Assembly (NCBI RefSeq): GCF_041435015.1
Contig: NZ_CP107989.1
Span: 8,184,001-8,248,000, forward strand
Direction of reading: 5' to 3'
Source: Streptomyces canus
GTDB taxonomy: Bacteria > Actinomycetota > Actinomycetes > Streptomycetales > Streptomycetaceae
Length of the DNA stretch: 64,000 nt
Part shown: one piece after another, positions 16,771-25,095 of the stretch
Numbering within the stretch: the first letter of the stretch is position 1
Layout of the letters: each line of letters opens with the position of its first letter
Position numbers and translations under genes: made by a program
Notes under the pieces: model-generated
Databases searched by the model: none
The model's input: the letters and a program-made list of their open reading frames with translations, nothing else
Told to the model about the DNA's origin: nothing

Positions 16771-17742
16771 ATGAACCGCATGACCGCCACCGCCCCGCCC
16801 GCAACGGGCGTCCGCACCCCCTGGGAGGACCTCCCCGAGGCCGTACGCGATGCCGTCGCGGACGTGCTCGGCGGACGGGTCACGCATGCCACCACCCAAC
16901 CCGGCGGATTCTCCCCGGGCGCCGCCACCCGCGTCCGCTCCGCCACCGGCCGCCGGGCCTTCGTCAAGGCCGTCAGCGGCGACACCAACCCCGACAGCCC
17001 GGAACTGCACCGCACCGAGGCACGGAACGCCGCCGCGCTGCCCGCCGCGGTCCCGGCGCCCCGTCTGCTCGGCACCTACGACGACGGCACCTGGGTGGCC
17101 CTCGTGTACGAGGACGTCCCCGGCCGCCAGCCCCGCATCCCGTGGCAGAACGCCGAGTTGGCACGCGTCCTGGACGCGGTGGCGGAACTGAGCCGCACCC
17201 TCACCCCGTCCCCGCTCGACGCGCCGCCCGCCGCCACGGCCCTCGCCCGCACCTTCGGCGGCTGGCAGCGACTCCTGGACGGTGAGCACGAGGACCTCGC
17301 GGAACGCCTAGGCCCCTGGACCGCCACCCATCTGCCCCGGCTCGCCGAACTCGCCGCTCCCTGGCCCGAGGCCGTCACCGGCGACACCCTCGCTCACGGG
17401 GACCTGCGGGCGGACAACATCCTGCTCACCGACGCCGGCCGTACCGTGTTCGTCGACTGGCCGCACGCCCTGCGTGCCACGGCCTGGTTCGACCTGCTGG
17501 TGATGCTGCCGTGCGTCCGCGCCCAGGGCGGCCCGGACCCGGAGGAGCTGTTCACGGCACATCCGCTGGGCGCGGCCGCCGACCCGGACGCCGTCACCAC
17601 CGCCCTCGCGGCCGTGACCGGCTACTTCCTGTACCACTCCCTGCTGCCCGCGCCGCCCGGCATTCCCACCGTCCGGGCCTTCCAGCGGGCCCAGGGCGAC
17701 ACGGCGCTGGCCTGGCTCCGGCGGCGGCTCACCGGGCGCTAG
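16771..17742 (+). CDS. Aminoglycoside-phosphotransferase-family kinase
   Basis: A 323-residue member of the APH/choline-kinase-like family. The catalytic loop HGDLRADNIL is at about residue 209, and FVDWPHA, the metal-binding Asp segment, follows. The nucleotide-binding N-lobe includes AFVKAVSG and VALVYEDVPG. The family phosphorylates hydroxyls of small molecules or antibiotics; a resistance function is not demonstrated. The ATG at 16771 is used; a second ATG lies 9 nt on. The 3' end overlaps the convergent amidase gene by 14 nt. Confidence 0.82.
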   Translation: MNRMTATAPPATGVRTPWEDLPEAVRDAVADVLGGRVTHATTQPGGFSPGAATRVRSATGRRAFVKAVSGDTNPDSPELHRTEARNAAALPAAVPAPRLLGTYDDGTWVALVYEDVPGRQPRIPWQNAELARVLDAVAELSRTLTPSPLDAPPAATALARTFGGWQRLLDGEHEDLAERLGPWTATHLPRLAELAAPWPEAVTGDTLAHGDLRADNILLTDAGRTVFVDWPHALRATAWFDLLVMLPCVRAQGGPDPEELFTAHPLGAAADPDAVTTALAAVTGYFLYHSLLPAPPGIPTVRAFQRAQGDTALAWLRRRLTGR

Positions 17743-18418
17743 CGGCCGCCACCAGCCCCCGCATCACCCGCAGGTCCGTGCCCATCTCCGGATGCCACTG
17801 CACACCCAGCACCCAGGGCGGGCCGGGGAGTTCGACGGCCTCCACCGTGCCGTCCGGGGCGTGCGCCGACGCCAGGAGGCCTTCCCCGAGGCGGTCCACC
17901 GCCTGGTGGTGGTAGGTCGGTACGGAGGTCTCCTCCGGGGCGAGGTCGCCGTACACCGTGCCCGGTACGGGCTTGACCGGGTGGTGGCCGAAGACTCCCG
18001 GCACCTCCGCGTGGCCGTCGATGTGCTGGACGAGTGTGCCGCCGAGAGCGACGTTCAGCAGTTGCATGCCGCGGCAGATGCCCAGGAGGGGGACGCCGGC
18101 CGCCAGCGCCGCCTGAATCAGGGCCAGCTCCCAGGTGTCCCGGGCGCGAGCGGGCGGGCCCGTGCGGGGGTCCGGGGCGGCGCCGTATCGGACGGGCTCG
18201 ACGTCCGGGCCGCCCGCGACGACCAGACCGTCGAGGCGGGCCACCGCCGCGGCCGCGTGCTCCGGGGCGTCCGGCGGGAGCATCGCGGCGAGACCACCCG
18301 CGTGTTGGACGAGTCGCGGATACCCTGCCGGCAGCAGTGCCGCCTCCAGCTCCCAGACGCCCCAGCGCGCGCCGGCCTCCAGATACGTGCTGACACCGAT
18401 CAGCGGTCGTACGGTCAC
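17729..18418 (-). CDS. Gamma-glutamyl amide hydrolase (PuuD-like, class I amidotransferase fold)
   Basis: A 229-residue peptidase C26-family enzyme. The nucleophile Cys is in LGICRGMQLLNVALGG and the catalytic His in GVQWHPEMG. The GTG at 18418 follows GGGAGGG. PuuD-type enzymes cleave gamma-glutamyl amides, for example gamma-glutamyl-GABA, to release glutamate. Here it precedes a FadR-type regulator and lies beside a GlnA4-like ligase, so it probably performs the final deglutamylation of that pathway. A 23-bp motif shared with the glnA4/regulator promoter lies 17 nt upstream of the start. Confidence 0.88.
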   Translation of the reverse strand: MTVRPLIGVSTYLEAGARWGVWELEAALLPAGYPRLVQHAGGLAAMLPPDAPEHAAAAVARLDGLVVAGGPDVEPVRYGAAPDPRTGPPARARDTWELALIQAALAAGVPLLGICRGMQLLNVALGGTLVQHIDGHAEVPGVFGHHPVKPVPGTVYGDLAPEETSVPTYHHQAVDRLGEGLLASAHAPDGTVEAVELPGPPWVLGVQWHPEMGTDLRVMRGLVAAASAR

Positions 18419-18435
18419 ACGGCCCTCCCAGGCTT

Positions 18436-18458
18436 GCAATGGCCCACGCCCATACCTT
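18436..18458 (-). promoter_or_regulatory. Shared motif, copy 1 (puuD-like promoter)
   Basis: GCAATGG-N9-ATACCTT lies 17 nt upstream of the amidase start. On the minus strand TTGACA (18476-18471) precedes it, and TATGGG (within the motif) could be the -10. The same motif with identical spacing occurs at 19245-19267, so it is a candidate operator of the FadR-type regulator encoded between the two sites. Confidence 0.6.
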
Positions 18459-18485
18459 TGCGCCTGACGGTGTCAAGAATCAAGG

Positions 18486-19223
18486 TCACGCCAGGAAACC
18501 GCGCAGCAGCGCCGCCGTCCCCGCGCAGTGCTCCCGCATCATCTCCCGGGCCCCGTCGGCGTCCCCGTCCAGCACCGCCTCGACCAGCGCCGCGTGCTGC
18601 CGCTGGGAGTGCTCCAGGTTGCGGACCAGGAGCGGGATGTAGTCCAGGAGGTCGTTCACCGAGGCCCGCACCGCCGCGTACTGGGCGGTCAGCGTGGGTG
18701 AGCCGCACAGCTCCGCCAGCGTGAGGTGCAGCAGCGTGTCCAGACGCCGGTAGTCCGCCAGCGGAGCCTCCTGGGTGGCCGCCAGGGCCTCGCGCAGCCG
18801 CTGCGCCTGCTGGTCGGTGAGGCCGTGCGTCGCGCACAGTCCCGCCGCGCCCACCTCCAGGACCTCCCGGAAGCGCAGCACGTCCTCGATGTCCGCCTCG
18901 GCGATCCGGCGCCGCAGTTCCTCCTCGCCGACCGCGTCCTGCGCCCGGGGCAGGACGAACGTGCCGCCGTAGCGCCCGCGCCGCGACTCCACCAGCCCCT
19001 GGTCCTGGAGCACCTTCAGCACCTCGCGCAGTGTCACCCGGCTGATCCCGAGCCGCTCCGCGAGCTCCCGCTCGGCCGGCAGCCGCCCGCCCCCCGGTAC
19101 CAGGCCGAGCCGCACGACCTGGAGGATCTGCTCCAGTGCCTCCTCGAAGCCGTTGCCCGCCCTGACCGGCCGCAGCACCGGCGTCAACCGGTCGTCCGGG
19201 CCGCCGTCAGCGTCCACCGACAT
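18486..19223 (-). CDS. FadR-subfamily GntR transcriptional regulator
   Basis: A 245-residue GntR-family regulator. The N-terminal winged helix (about 30-100; LPAERELAERLGISRVTLREVLKVL) is followed by an all-helical FCD effector domain with metal-site residues spread over about 120-235. The ATG at 19223 has GAAGGGGG upstream; a TTG at 19244 is less likely. It lies between the amidase and the divergent glnA4-like gene, and probably controls both through the GCAATGG-N9-ATACCTT sites. In S. coelicolor the corresponding position holds a GntR-type gene near glnA4 (from memory). Confidence 0.88.
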   Translation of the reverse strand: MSVDADGGPDDRLTPVLRPVRAGNGFEEALEQILQVVRLGLVPGGGRLPAERELAERLGISRVTLREVLKVLQDQGLVESRRGRYGGTFVLPRAQDAVGEEELRRRIAEADIEDVLRFREVLEVGAAGLCATHGLTDQQAQRLREALAATQEAPLADYRRLDTLLHLTLAELCGSPTLTAQYAAVRASVNDLLDYIPLLVRNLEHSQRQHAALVEAVLDGDADGAREMMREHCAGTAALLRGFLA

Positions 19224-19244
19224 ATGGCCGAGCCCCCTTCCCAA

Positions 19245-19267
19245 GCAATGGTTCAGAGCAATACCTT
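19245..19267. promoter_or_regulatory. Shared motif, copy 2 (regulator/glnA4 divergent promoter)
   Basis: GCAATGG-N9-ATACCTT, the same 14 fixed bases and spacing as at 18436-18458, sits in the 95-nt gap between the FadR-type regulator and the glnA4-like gene, 52 nt before the latter's start. Both copies point the same way relative to the minus-strand genes they precede. Confidence 0.6.
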
Positions 19268-19318
19268 ATGGCTCCCGGCCCGGTCGGAAAAACGCGCAGC
19301 AGCCGAAGGAGCTCTCCC

Positions 19319-20677
19319 GTGGCAGACCGCACACCCCCGCTCGGCGTCGAGGAGCTGCATGCCCTCGTCGCGAGCGGTGAGATCGACACCGTCGTCCTGG
19401 CCTTCCCCGACATGCAGGGCCGGCTCCAGGGCAAGCGGTTCGCCGCCCGCTTCTTCCTCGACGAGGTACTCCACCACGGCACCGAGGGCTGCAACTACCT
19501 CCTCGCCGTCGACACCGAGATGAACACTGTCGCCGGCTACGCGATGTCGTCCTGGGACCGGGGGTACGGCGACTTCGCCATGCGCCCCGATCTGAGCACC
19601 CTGCGCCGGGTGCCGTGGAACGCCGGTACGGCCCTGCTGGTCGCCGATCTCGCCTGGGAGGACGGTTCCCCGGTCGTCGCCGCGCCCCGCCAGATCCTGC
19701 GCCGCCAGCTGGAGCGGCTCGCCGAGCTCGGCTACACCGCCCAGGTCGGCACCGAGCTGGAGTTCATCGTCTTCAAGGACACCTACGAGCAGGCCTGGGA
19801 CGCGAACTACCGGGGGCTGACCCCGGCGAACCAGTACAACATCGACTACTCGGTGCTGGGCACGGGCCGCATCGAGCCCCTGCTCCGCCGTATCCGCAAC
19901 GAGATGGCGGCCGCCGGGCTCACCGTCGAGTCCGCCAAGGGCGAGTGCAACCCCGGCCAGCACGAGATCGCCTTCCGCTACGACGAGGCCGTGGTCACCT
20001 GCGACCAGCACGCGATCTACAAGACCGGTGCCAAGGAGATCGCCGCCCAGGAGGGCGTGTCGCTCACCTTCATGGCCAAGTACAACGAGCGCGAGGGCAA
20101 CTCCTGCCACATCCACCTCTCGCTCGCCGACGCCGCCGGCAACAACGCGATGGCCGGTCCGGACGGGATGTCGGACGTGATGCGGTACTTCCTCGCGGGG
20201 CAGCTGGCGGCCCTCAGGGACTTCTCGCTCCTCTACGCCCCCAACATCAACTCCTACAAGCGGTTCCAGCCGGGCTCCTTCGCCCCCACGGCGGTGGCGT
20301 GGGGCCACGACAACCGCACCTGCGCCCTGCGAGTCGTGGGCCACGGCCGGTCCCTGCGCTTCGAGAACCGGCTGCCCGGCGGTGACGTCAACCCGTACCT
20401 CGCGGTCGCCGGGCTGGTCGCGGCGGGGCTGTACGGCATCGAGCAGAAGCTGGAGCTGCCCGAGGCCTGTGCCGGCAACGCCTACACCGCCGAGTACGCG
20501 CACGTCCCCACCACCCTGCGCGAGGCCGCCGAGCTCTGGGAGAACAGCCCGATCGCCAAGGCCGCCTTCGGCGACGAGGTCGTCGCGCACTACCGCAACA
20601 TGGCCCGCGTCGAGCTCGAAGCCTTCGACGCGGCGGTCACCGACTGGGAGCTGCGCCGCTCCTTCGAACGTCTGTGA
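19319..20677 (+). CDS. glnA4: Glutamine-synthetase-like gamma-glutamyl ligase (GlnA4 type)
   Basis: A 452-residue GS-I-fold enzyme. Metal and glutamate sites are seen in GTELEFIVF, SAKGECNPGQHEIAFRY and NSCHIHLSL, and the ATP/phosphate region in NRTCALRVVGHG and RFENRLPGGDVNPY. The adenylylation-loop motif of true GlnA (NLYDLPPE type) is absent. Streptomyces GlnA4 has been reported to make gamma-glutamylethanolamide rather than glutamine. The downstream aldehyde dehydrogenase and SDR and the divergent regulator and amidase fit a Puu-like pathway here. GTG at 19319 has GAAGGAG 7 nt upstream. Assignment to GlnA4 rather than GlnA2/3 rests on gene context. Confidence 0.82.
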   Translation: MADRTPPLGVEELHALVASGEIDTVVLAFPDMQGRLQGKRFAARFFLDEVLHHGTEGCNYLLAVDTEMNTVAGYAMSSWDRGYGDFAMRPDLSTLRRVPWNAGTALLVADLAWEDGSPVVAAPRQILRRQLERLAELGYTAQVGTELEFIVFKDTYEQAWDANYRGLTPANQYNIDYSVLGTGRIEPLLRRIRNEMAAAGLTVESAKGECNPGQHEIAFRYDEAVVTCDQHAIYKTGAKEIAAQEGVSLTFMAKYNEREGNSCHIHLSLADAAGNNAMAGPDGMSDVMRYFLAGQLAALRDFSLLYAPNINSYKRFQPGSFAPTAVAWGHDNRTCALRVVGHGRSLRFENRLPGGDVNPYLAVAGLVAAGLYGIEQKLELPEACAGNAYTAEYAHVPTTLREAAELWENSPIAKAAFGDEVVAHYRNMARVELEAFDAAVTDWELRRSFERL

Positions 20678-20688
20678 GAGGTACTTCG

Positions 20689-22071
20689 TTGTCCCCGTCG
20701 TCTTTCGAGCATGAGCTGACCGTCCTCAACCCGGCCACCGAGGAGGTCGTCGCCACCGTCCCCGCCGCCACCGCGGCCGACGTGGACGCGGCCGTCACCA
20801 GGGCTGCCAAGGCGCAGGCGAAGTGGGCCGCGCTCGCGCCCGCCGACCGGGCCCGGCTGCTGCGCCGGTTCGCCGACGTCGTCGACCAACACGTCGAGGA
20901 ACTGGCCCGGTTGGAGGTCCGCGAGGCCGGTCACCTCCTCGGCAACGCCCGCTGGGAGGCGGGCAACGTCCGTGATCTGCTGGCCTATGCGGCCGGGGGG
21001 GTGGAGCGGCTGAACGGCCGCCAGATCCCGGTCCCCGGCGGACTCGACGTCACGATCCTCGAACCGCTCGGGGTCGTCGGGGTCATCGCGCCCTGGAACT
21101 TCCCGATGCCCATCGCGGCCTGGGGTACGGCCCCCGCGCTCGCCGCCGGCAACGCCGTCGTCCTCAAGCCCGCCGAGACGACCCCGCTCACCGCCCTGCG
21201 GCTCGCCGAACTCGCCCTGGAGGCGGGGCTCCCGGACGGTCTGTTCCAGGTGCTGCCGGGCCACGGCCCGGTCGCCGGCACCGCCCTCGTCGAGCACCCC
21301 GGCGTCGCGAAGATCGTGTTCACCGGCTCCACCGCCACCGGCCGTGCCGTCATGGAGCGCTGCGCCCGCCAGGTCAAGCCGGTCACCCTCGAACTCGGCG
21401 GCAAGAGCCCCAACATCGTCTTCGCGGACGCGGACCTGCGCACGGCCGTCGACCCCTTCTCCTTCCTCGACAACTCCGGCCAGGACTGCTGCGCCCGCAC
21501 CCGGATCCTGGTCCAGGAGTCGGTCTACGACGAGGTCCGCGAACTGCTCGCCGACGCGGTGAACGCCGTGGTCGTGGGCGACCCCGCCGACGAGAAGACC
21601 CAGATGGGCCCGCTGATCTCCCGTCAGCAACGCGACCGCGTACGGGCGTTGGTGCCGGAAAGCGCCCCCGGCCTGCGCGGCAGCGCGCCCGACGGGCCAG
21701 GCTTCTGGTTCGCGCCGACCGTCCTCACCGGCGAGGCGCCCGACTCCGAGGCCGCCCGCGAGGAGATCTTCGGACCGGTCGCCGTCCTGCTGCCCTTCAC
21801 CGACGAGGAGGACGCGATCCGGCTCGCCAACGACACCCCGTACGGCCTCTCCGGTTCCCTCTGGACCCGCGACCTGGGCCGCGCCCTGCGCGTCTCCCGG
21901 GCGGTCAAGGCGGGCAACCTGTCCGTCAACTCCCACTCCAGCGTCCGCTACTGGACCCCCTTCGGCGGTTACAAGCAGTCCGGACTCGGCCGCGAGCTCG
22001 GCCCGGACGCCCTGACCGCCTTCACCGAAACCAAGAACGTCTTCATCAGCACGGAGGGCCCCGCACAGTGA
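20689..22071 (+). CDS. NAD(P)-dependent aldehyde dehydrogenase
   Basis: A 460-residue ALDH-superfamily enzyme. The catalytic Cys is in DNSGQDCCARTRI and the general-base Glu in LELGGKSPNIVF. The nucleotide-site FTGSTATG and oxyanion Asn in PWNFPMP are intact. TTG at 20689 is preferred because GAGAGG lies 7 nt upstream; a GTG at 20674 overlapping the ligase stop lacks a ribosome site. Lying between the glnA4-like ligase and an SDR, it probably oxidises a gamma-glutamylated aldehyde to the acid. The 3' end overlaps the SDR start by 4 nt. Confidence 0.9.
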   Translation: MSPSSFEHELTVLNPATEEVVATVPAATAADVDAAVTRAAKAQAKWAALAPADRARLLRRFADVVDQHVEELARLEVREAGHLLGNARWEAGNVRDLLAYAAGGVERLNGRQIPVPGGLDVTILEPLGVVGVIAPWNFPMPIAAWGTAPALAAGNAVVLKPAETTPLTALRLAELALEAGLPDGLFQVLPGHGPVAGTALVEHPGVAKIVFTGSTATGRAVMERCARQVKPVTLELGGKSPNIVFADADLRTAVDPFSFLDNSGQDCCARTRILVQESVYDEVRELLADAVNAVVVGDPADEKTQMGPLISRQQRDRVRALVPESAPGLRGSAPDGPGFWFAPTVLTGEAPDSEAAREEIFGPVAVLLPFTDEEDAIRLANDTPYGLSGSLWTRDLGRALRVSRAVKAGNLSVNSHSSVRYWTPFGGYKQSGLGRELGPDALTAFTETKNVFISTEGPAQ

Positions 22072-22850
22072 CCGATCAGATCGTGTGCCGTCGTCTCGTC
22101 GGCCGCACCGCCGTCATCACCGGAGCCGGCAGCGGCATCGGTCTCGCCACCGCCCGCCGGCTCGCCTCCGAGGGCGCCCGCGTCGTCTGCGCCGACGTCG
22201 ACGAGACCCGCGGCAAGGCCGCCGCCGACGAGGTCGGCGGGCTCTTCGTCAAGGTCGACGTGACCGACCAGGAGCAGGTCGAGGCCCTGTTCAAGACGGC
22301 GTACGACACCTACGGAAGCGTCGACATCGCCTTCAACAACGCGGGCATCTCCCCGCCCGACGACGACTCCATCCTGGAGACCGGTCTCGAGGCCTGGAAG
22401 CGCGTCCAGGAGGTCAACCTGACCTCCGTCTACCTGTGCTGCAAGGCAGCGATCCCCTACATGCGGCGCCAGGGCAAGGGCTCCATCATCAACACGGCGT
22501 CCTTCGTGGCCCGGATGGGCGCGGCCACCTCGCAGATCTCGTACACCGCCTCCAAGGGCGGCGTGCTCGCCATGTCCCGCGAACTGGGCGTGCAGTTCGC
22601 GCGGGAGGGCATCCGCGTGAACGCCCTCTGCCCGGGCCCGGTCAACACCCCGCTGCTCCAGGAGCTGTTCGCCAAGGACCCCGAGCGGGCCGCGCGCCGG
22701 CTCGTGCACATTCCGGTCGGCCGGTTCGCCGAGGCGGACGAGATCGCCGCCGCCGTCGCCTTCCTGGCCAGCGACGATTCCTCCTTCGTCAACGCCAGCG
22801 ACTTCCTCGTGGACGGCGGCATCTCGGGGGCGTACGTCACACCGCTGTAG
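22068..22850 (+). CDS. Short-chain dehydrogenase/reductase
   Basis: A 260-residue classical SDR. The cofactor loop is GAGSGIGLATARRLA, the acidic ADVDET after beta-2 suggests NAD preference, and NNAG plus the catalytic S...YTASK residues are present. The family C-terminal sequence is FLVDGGISGAY. It starts with a GTG inside the ALDH stop. In the gamma-glutamyl pathway inferred here it could oxidise the alcohol of gamma-glutamylethanolamide to the aldehyde used by the ALDH; that step is inferred from gene order. Confidence 0.9.
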   Translation: MTDQIVCRRLVGRTAVITGAGSGIGLATARRLASEGARVVCADVDETRGKAAADEVGGLFVKVDVTDQEQVEALFKTAYDTYGSVDIAFNNAGISPPDDDSILETGLEAWKRVQEVNLTSVYLCCKAAIPYMRRQGKGSIINTASFVARMGAATSQISYTASKGGVLAMSRELGVQFAREGIRVNALCPGPVNTPLLQELFAKDPERAARRLVHIPVGRFAEADEIAAAVAFLASDDSSFVNASDFLVDGGISGAYVTPL

Positions 22851-22871
22851 GTCTCGTCCTACAGTGCCCCC

Positions 22872-23621
22872 ATGAGCAGGACGCTCCCGCCCGGCTGGTA
22901 CCCGGACCCCAACGCTCCGCATCTGGAGCGCTGGTGGGACGGGACGGCCTGGACGGACCACCGGCGCGCCGCGGAGGGCCCCGGCCCGCCACGGCCGGTC
23001 GGCGGGGCCTCGGGGCGCGCGAAGGCCGTAGCCCTGACGACCTCGGGAGTCGTCCTCCTCGCCGCGATCGTCAGCGGGGCGTTCGCCCTCGCCCGGGGCG
23101 ACGGGGACGACGTCGTGGCGGACACGGCACCGACGGTCGCGACGCCCCCGCCCTCCACGGCCCCGTCCCGCCTGGACGACGAACTCGACGGCATCAGCCT
23201 GCCGTTGCCCGACGGCTGGGCCCCGGCGAAGTACGTCACCCGCGACAACGTCGTGATGACCACCGACGGCGGCAAGGTCTTCACGCACACCCTGCCCGCC
23301 AACCCCGGGGCGTCCCCGGCGTCCCTCGCGAGGAAGGACATACCGCAGGCCGCCCGCAGTTCCTACGCCGGCATCCGCAGCCACCGGGTCGTCGGATCGG
23401 AGCGCGTCGCCGTCGCCGGATGCACCGGTTACCTGGTGCGCTGGCGGGTGAAGGCGGCCCAGGGATCCGAGGGTTACGTCCAGTCTCTGGTCTTCGCTCC
23501 CGCCCCCGGCGGACCTCAGGACGCCGTCGTCGTCCGCTTCGCCTTCGACGCGGGTCCTGAGGGTCCGCCCCTGGCCGACATGGACCGGATCACCGACGGG
23601 ATCCGGTCGGTCCGCCGTTGA
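22872..23621 (+). CDS. DUF2510 membrane-anchored protein
   Basis: A 249-residue protein with an N-terminal DUF2510 domain (GWYPDPNAPHLERWWDGTAW). One transmembrane helix (about 52-74, ALTTSGVVLLAAIVSGAFAL) follows a short basic linker, then an extracytoplasmic domain of about 140 residues with a single Cys. DUF2510 domains are common at the cytoplasmic end of actinobacterial membrane proteins; their role is unknown. It begins 21 nt after the SDR stop but belongs to no obvious pathway. Confidence 0.8.
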   Translation: MSRTLPPGWYPDPNAPHLERWWDGTAWTDHRRAAEGPGPPRPVGGASGRAKAVALTTSGVVLLAAIVSGAFALARGDGDDVVADTAPTVATPPPSTAPSRLDDELDGISLPLPDGWAPAKYVTRDNVVMTTDGGKVFTHTLPANPGASPASLARKDIPQAARSSYAGIRSHRVVGSERVAVAGCTGYLVRWRVKAAQGSEGYVQSLVFAPAPGGPQDAVVVRFAFDAGPEGPPLADMDRITDGIRSVRR

Positions 23622-23622
23622 C

Positions 23623-24825
23623 CTAGAGGAACGTGTGGCCTTCCCCGCGGTACGTCGGGACGGTCGCCGTCACCGCGTCCCCCTCGATCAGGTGCAGCCT
23701 CTCGAACCGCTCGCACAGCTCACCGGCCTTGGCGTGCCGGAACCACACCTTGTCGCCGAGCAGCAGATCGTCCGCGGGTGCGCCGAGCAGCGGGGTCTGC
23801 ACCTCGCCGGGCCCCTCCTGCGGGTCGTACTTCAGCCCCTCCGGCAGATACGGCACCGGCAGCCGGTCGGGTCCGGCCGCGCCGGAGGCCGGGTAGCCAC
23901 CACCGAGGACGGTCACGACGCCGACCCCCGGCCTGCGCACGACGGGCTGGGCGAAGAGCGCGGCAGGACGTCCGCTGAAGGACGTGTAGTTGTCGAACAG
24001 CCTCGGGACGTACAGCCCCGACCCGGCGCCGATCTCCGTGACGGCGTCCTCGGCGGCGGTGTGCTGCACACTGCCCGTGCCGCCGCCGTTGACGAACTCC
24101 AGGTCCGGCACGACGGTCCGCACCGCGCGCACGACCGCGGCGCGCCGCTCGGCGAGCTCCCGGCGGGCGGTGGCCTGCATCAGCCGGACGGCCCGGGAAC
24201 GCAACGGCCGTCCGGCCACCGAGTCCCCGACACCGGCGATGTGCCCCTCGTAGGCCATGATCCCCACGACCTGGAACCCGGGGCGCCGAGCCACCGCGCG
24301 TGCCATGTCGGCGACCTGGGCGGGGGAGTGCAGCGGCGAACGCCGGGCACCGACCCGCACCTTGCCGCTCAGCAGCCTCAGCGAGGTGTCCAACTCCAGG
24401 CAGACCCGGATGACTTCGGTGCCGCCCGCACGGGCCCCGTCGATGAAGGCGAGCTGCGCCGGATCGTCGACCATCACCGTCACGGCGGCGGCGAGCTTGG
24501 GATCGGCGGCGAGTTCGGCGTATCCGGCGCGGTCGGCCGAGGGATAGGCGAGCAGGATGTCGTCGAAGCCGCCCCGGGCCAGCCACAGGGACTCCGCGAG
24601 CGTGAAGGACATGATCCCCGCGAATCCGTCCTTCGCCAGGACGCGTTCGAGCAGCGCCCGGCACCGCACGGACTTGCTGGCGACGCGGATGGGTTTCCCC
24701 GCCGCCCGGCGGACGAGATCGTCCGCGTTGGCGTCGAAGGCGTCCAGGTCCACGATCGCGAGGGGGGCGTCGAGATGGGCGGTGGCCCGGTCGTAACGGG
24801 CCCGGTCGGCGGCGCGCGCAGTCAT
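23623..24825 (-). CDS. PLP-dependent amino acid deaminase/aldolase (alanine-racemase fold)
   Basis: A 400-residue fold-type III PLP enzyme of the D-threonine aldolase / D-serine dehydratase group. The N-terminal barrel carries the PLP lysine in IRVASKSVRC (about residue 50). MAYEGHIAG and EFVNGGGTGSVQ form the phosphate and ring contacts. The C-terminal beta domain has the metal-binding HAKAGELCERFE, with the His and Cys pair used by D-threonine aldolases and related dehydratases. ATG at 24825 begins directly before the family sequence. It is divergent from the proline-rich membrane protein. The exact substrate is uncertain. Confidence 0.85.
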   Translation of the reverse strand: MTARAADRARYDRATAHLDAPLAIVDLDAFDANADDLVRRAAGKPIRVASKSVRCRALLERVLAKDGFAGIMSFTLAESLWLARGGFDDILLAYPSADRAGYAELAADPKLAAAVTVMVDDPAQLAFIDGARAGGTEVIRVCLELDTSLRLLSGKVRVGARRSPLHSPAQVADMARAVARRPGFQVVGIMAYEGHIAGVGDSVAGRPLRSRAVRLMQATARRELAERRAAVVRAVRTVVPDLEFVNGGGTGSVQHTAAEDAVTEIGAGSGLYVPRLFDNYTSFSGRPAALFAQPVVRRPGVGVVTVLGGGYPASGAAGPDRLPVPYLPEGLKYDPQEGPGEVQTPLLGAPADDLLLGDKVWFRHAKAGELCERFERLHLIEGDAVTATVPTYRGEGHTFL

Positions 24826-25095
24826 GAACGAAGACTGCCAGACAGGATTACCGCAGGGTAGGGGGACGTTCCGGGCAGATGCCCCCGGCCTGGTGGACTG
24901 GTTCCCGTTCGCCCAGGAACAACCCGTAGAGTGACGCGCACGCACGCAGGGCTGTTCGCCCCCGTCGCCGCCGCGCCGGGATGCCGGCCCTTCCGTGCGG
25001 GTATGCGTGCCCGGACGGCTGTCTTTCCTGCCGGCGACTCCGACGAGGGCCCGCGCACGACCGAACGGCCCGGACATGAGGGAAACGGGGGGTGC

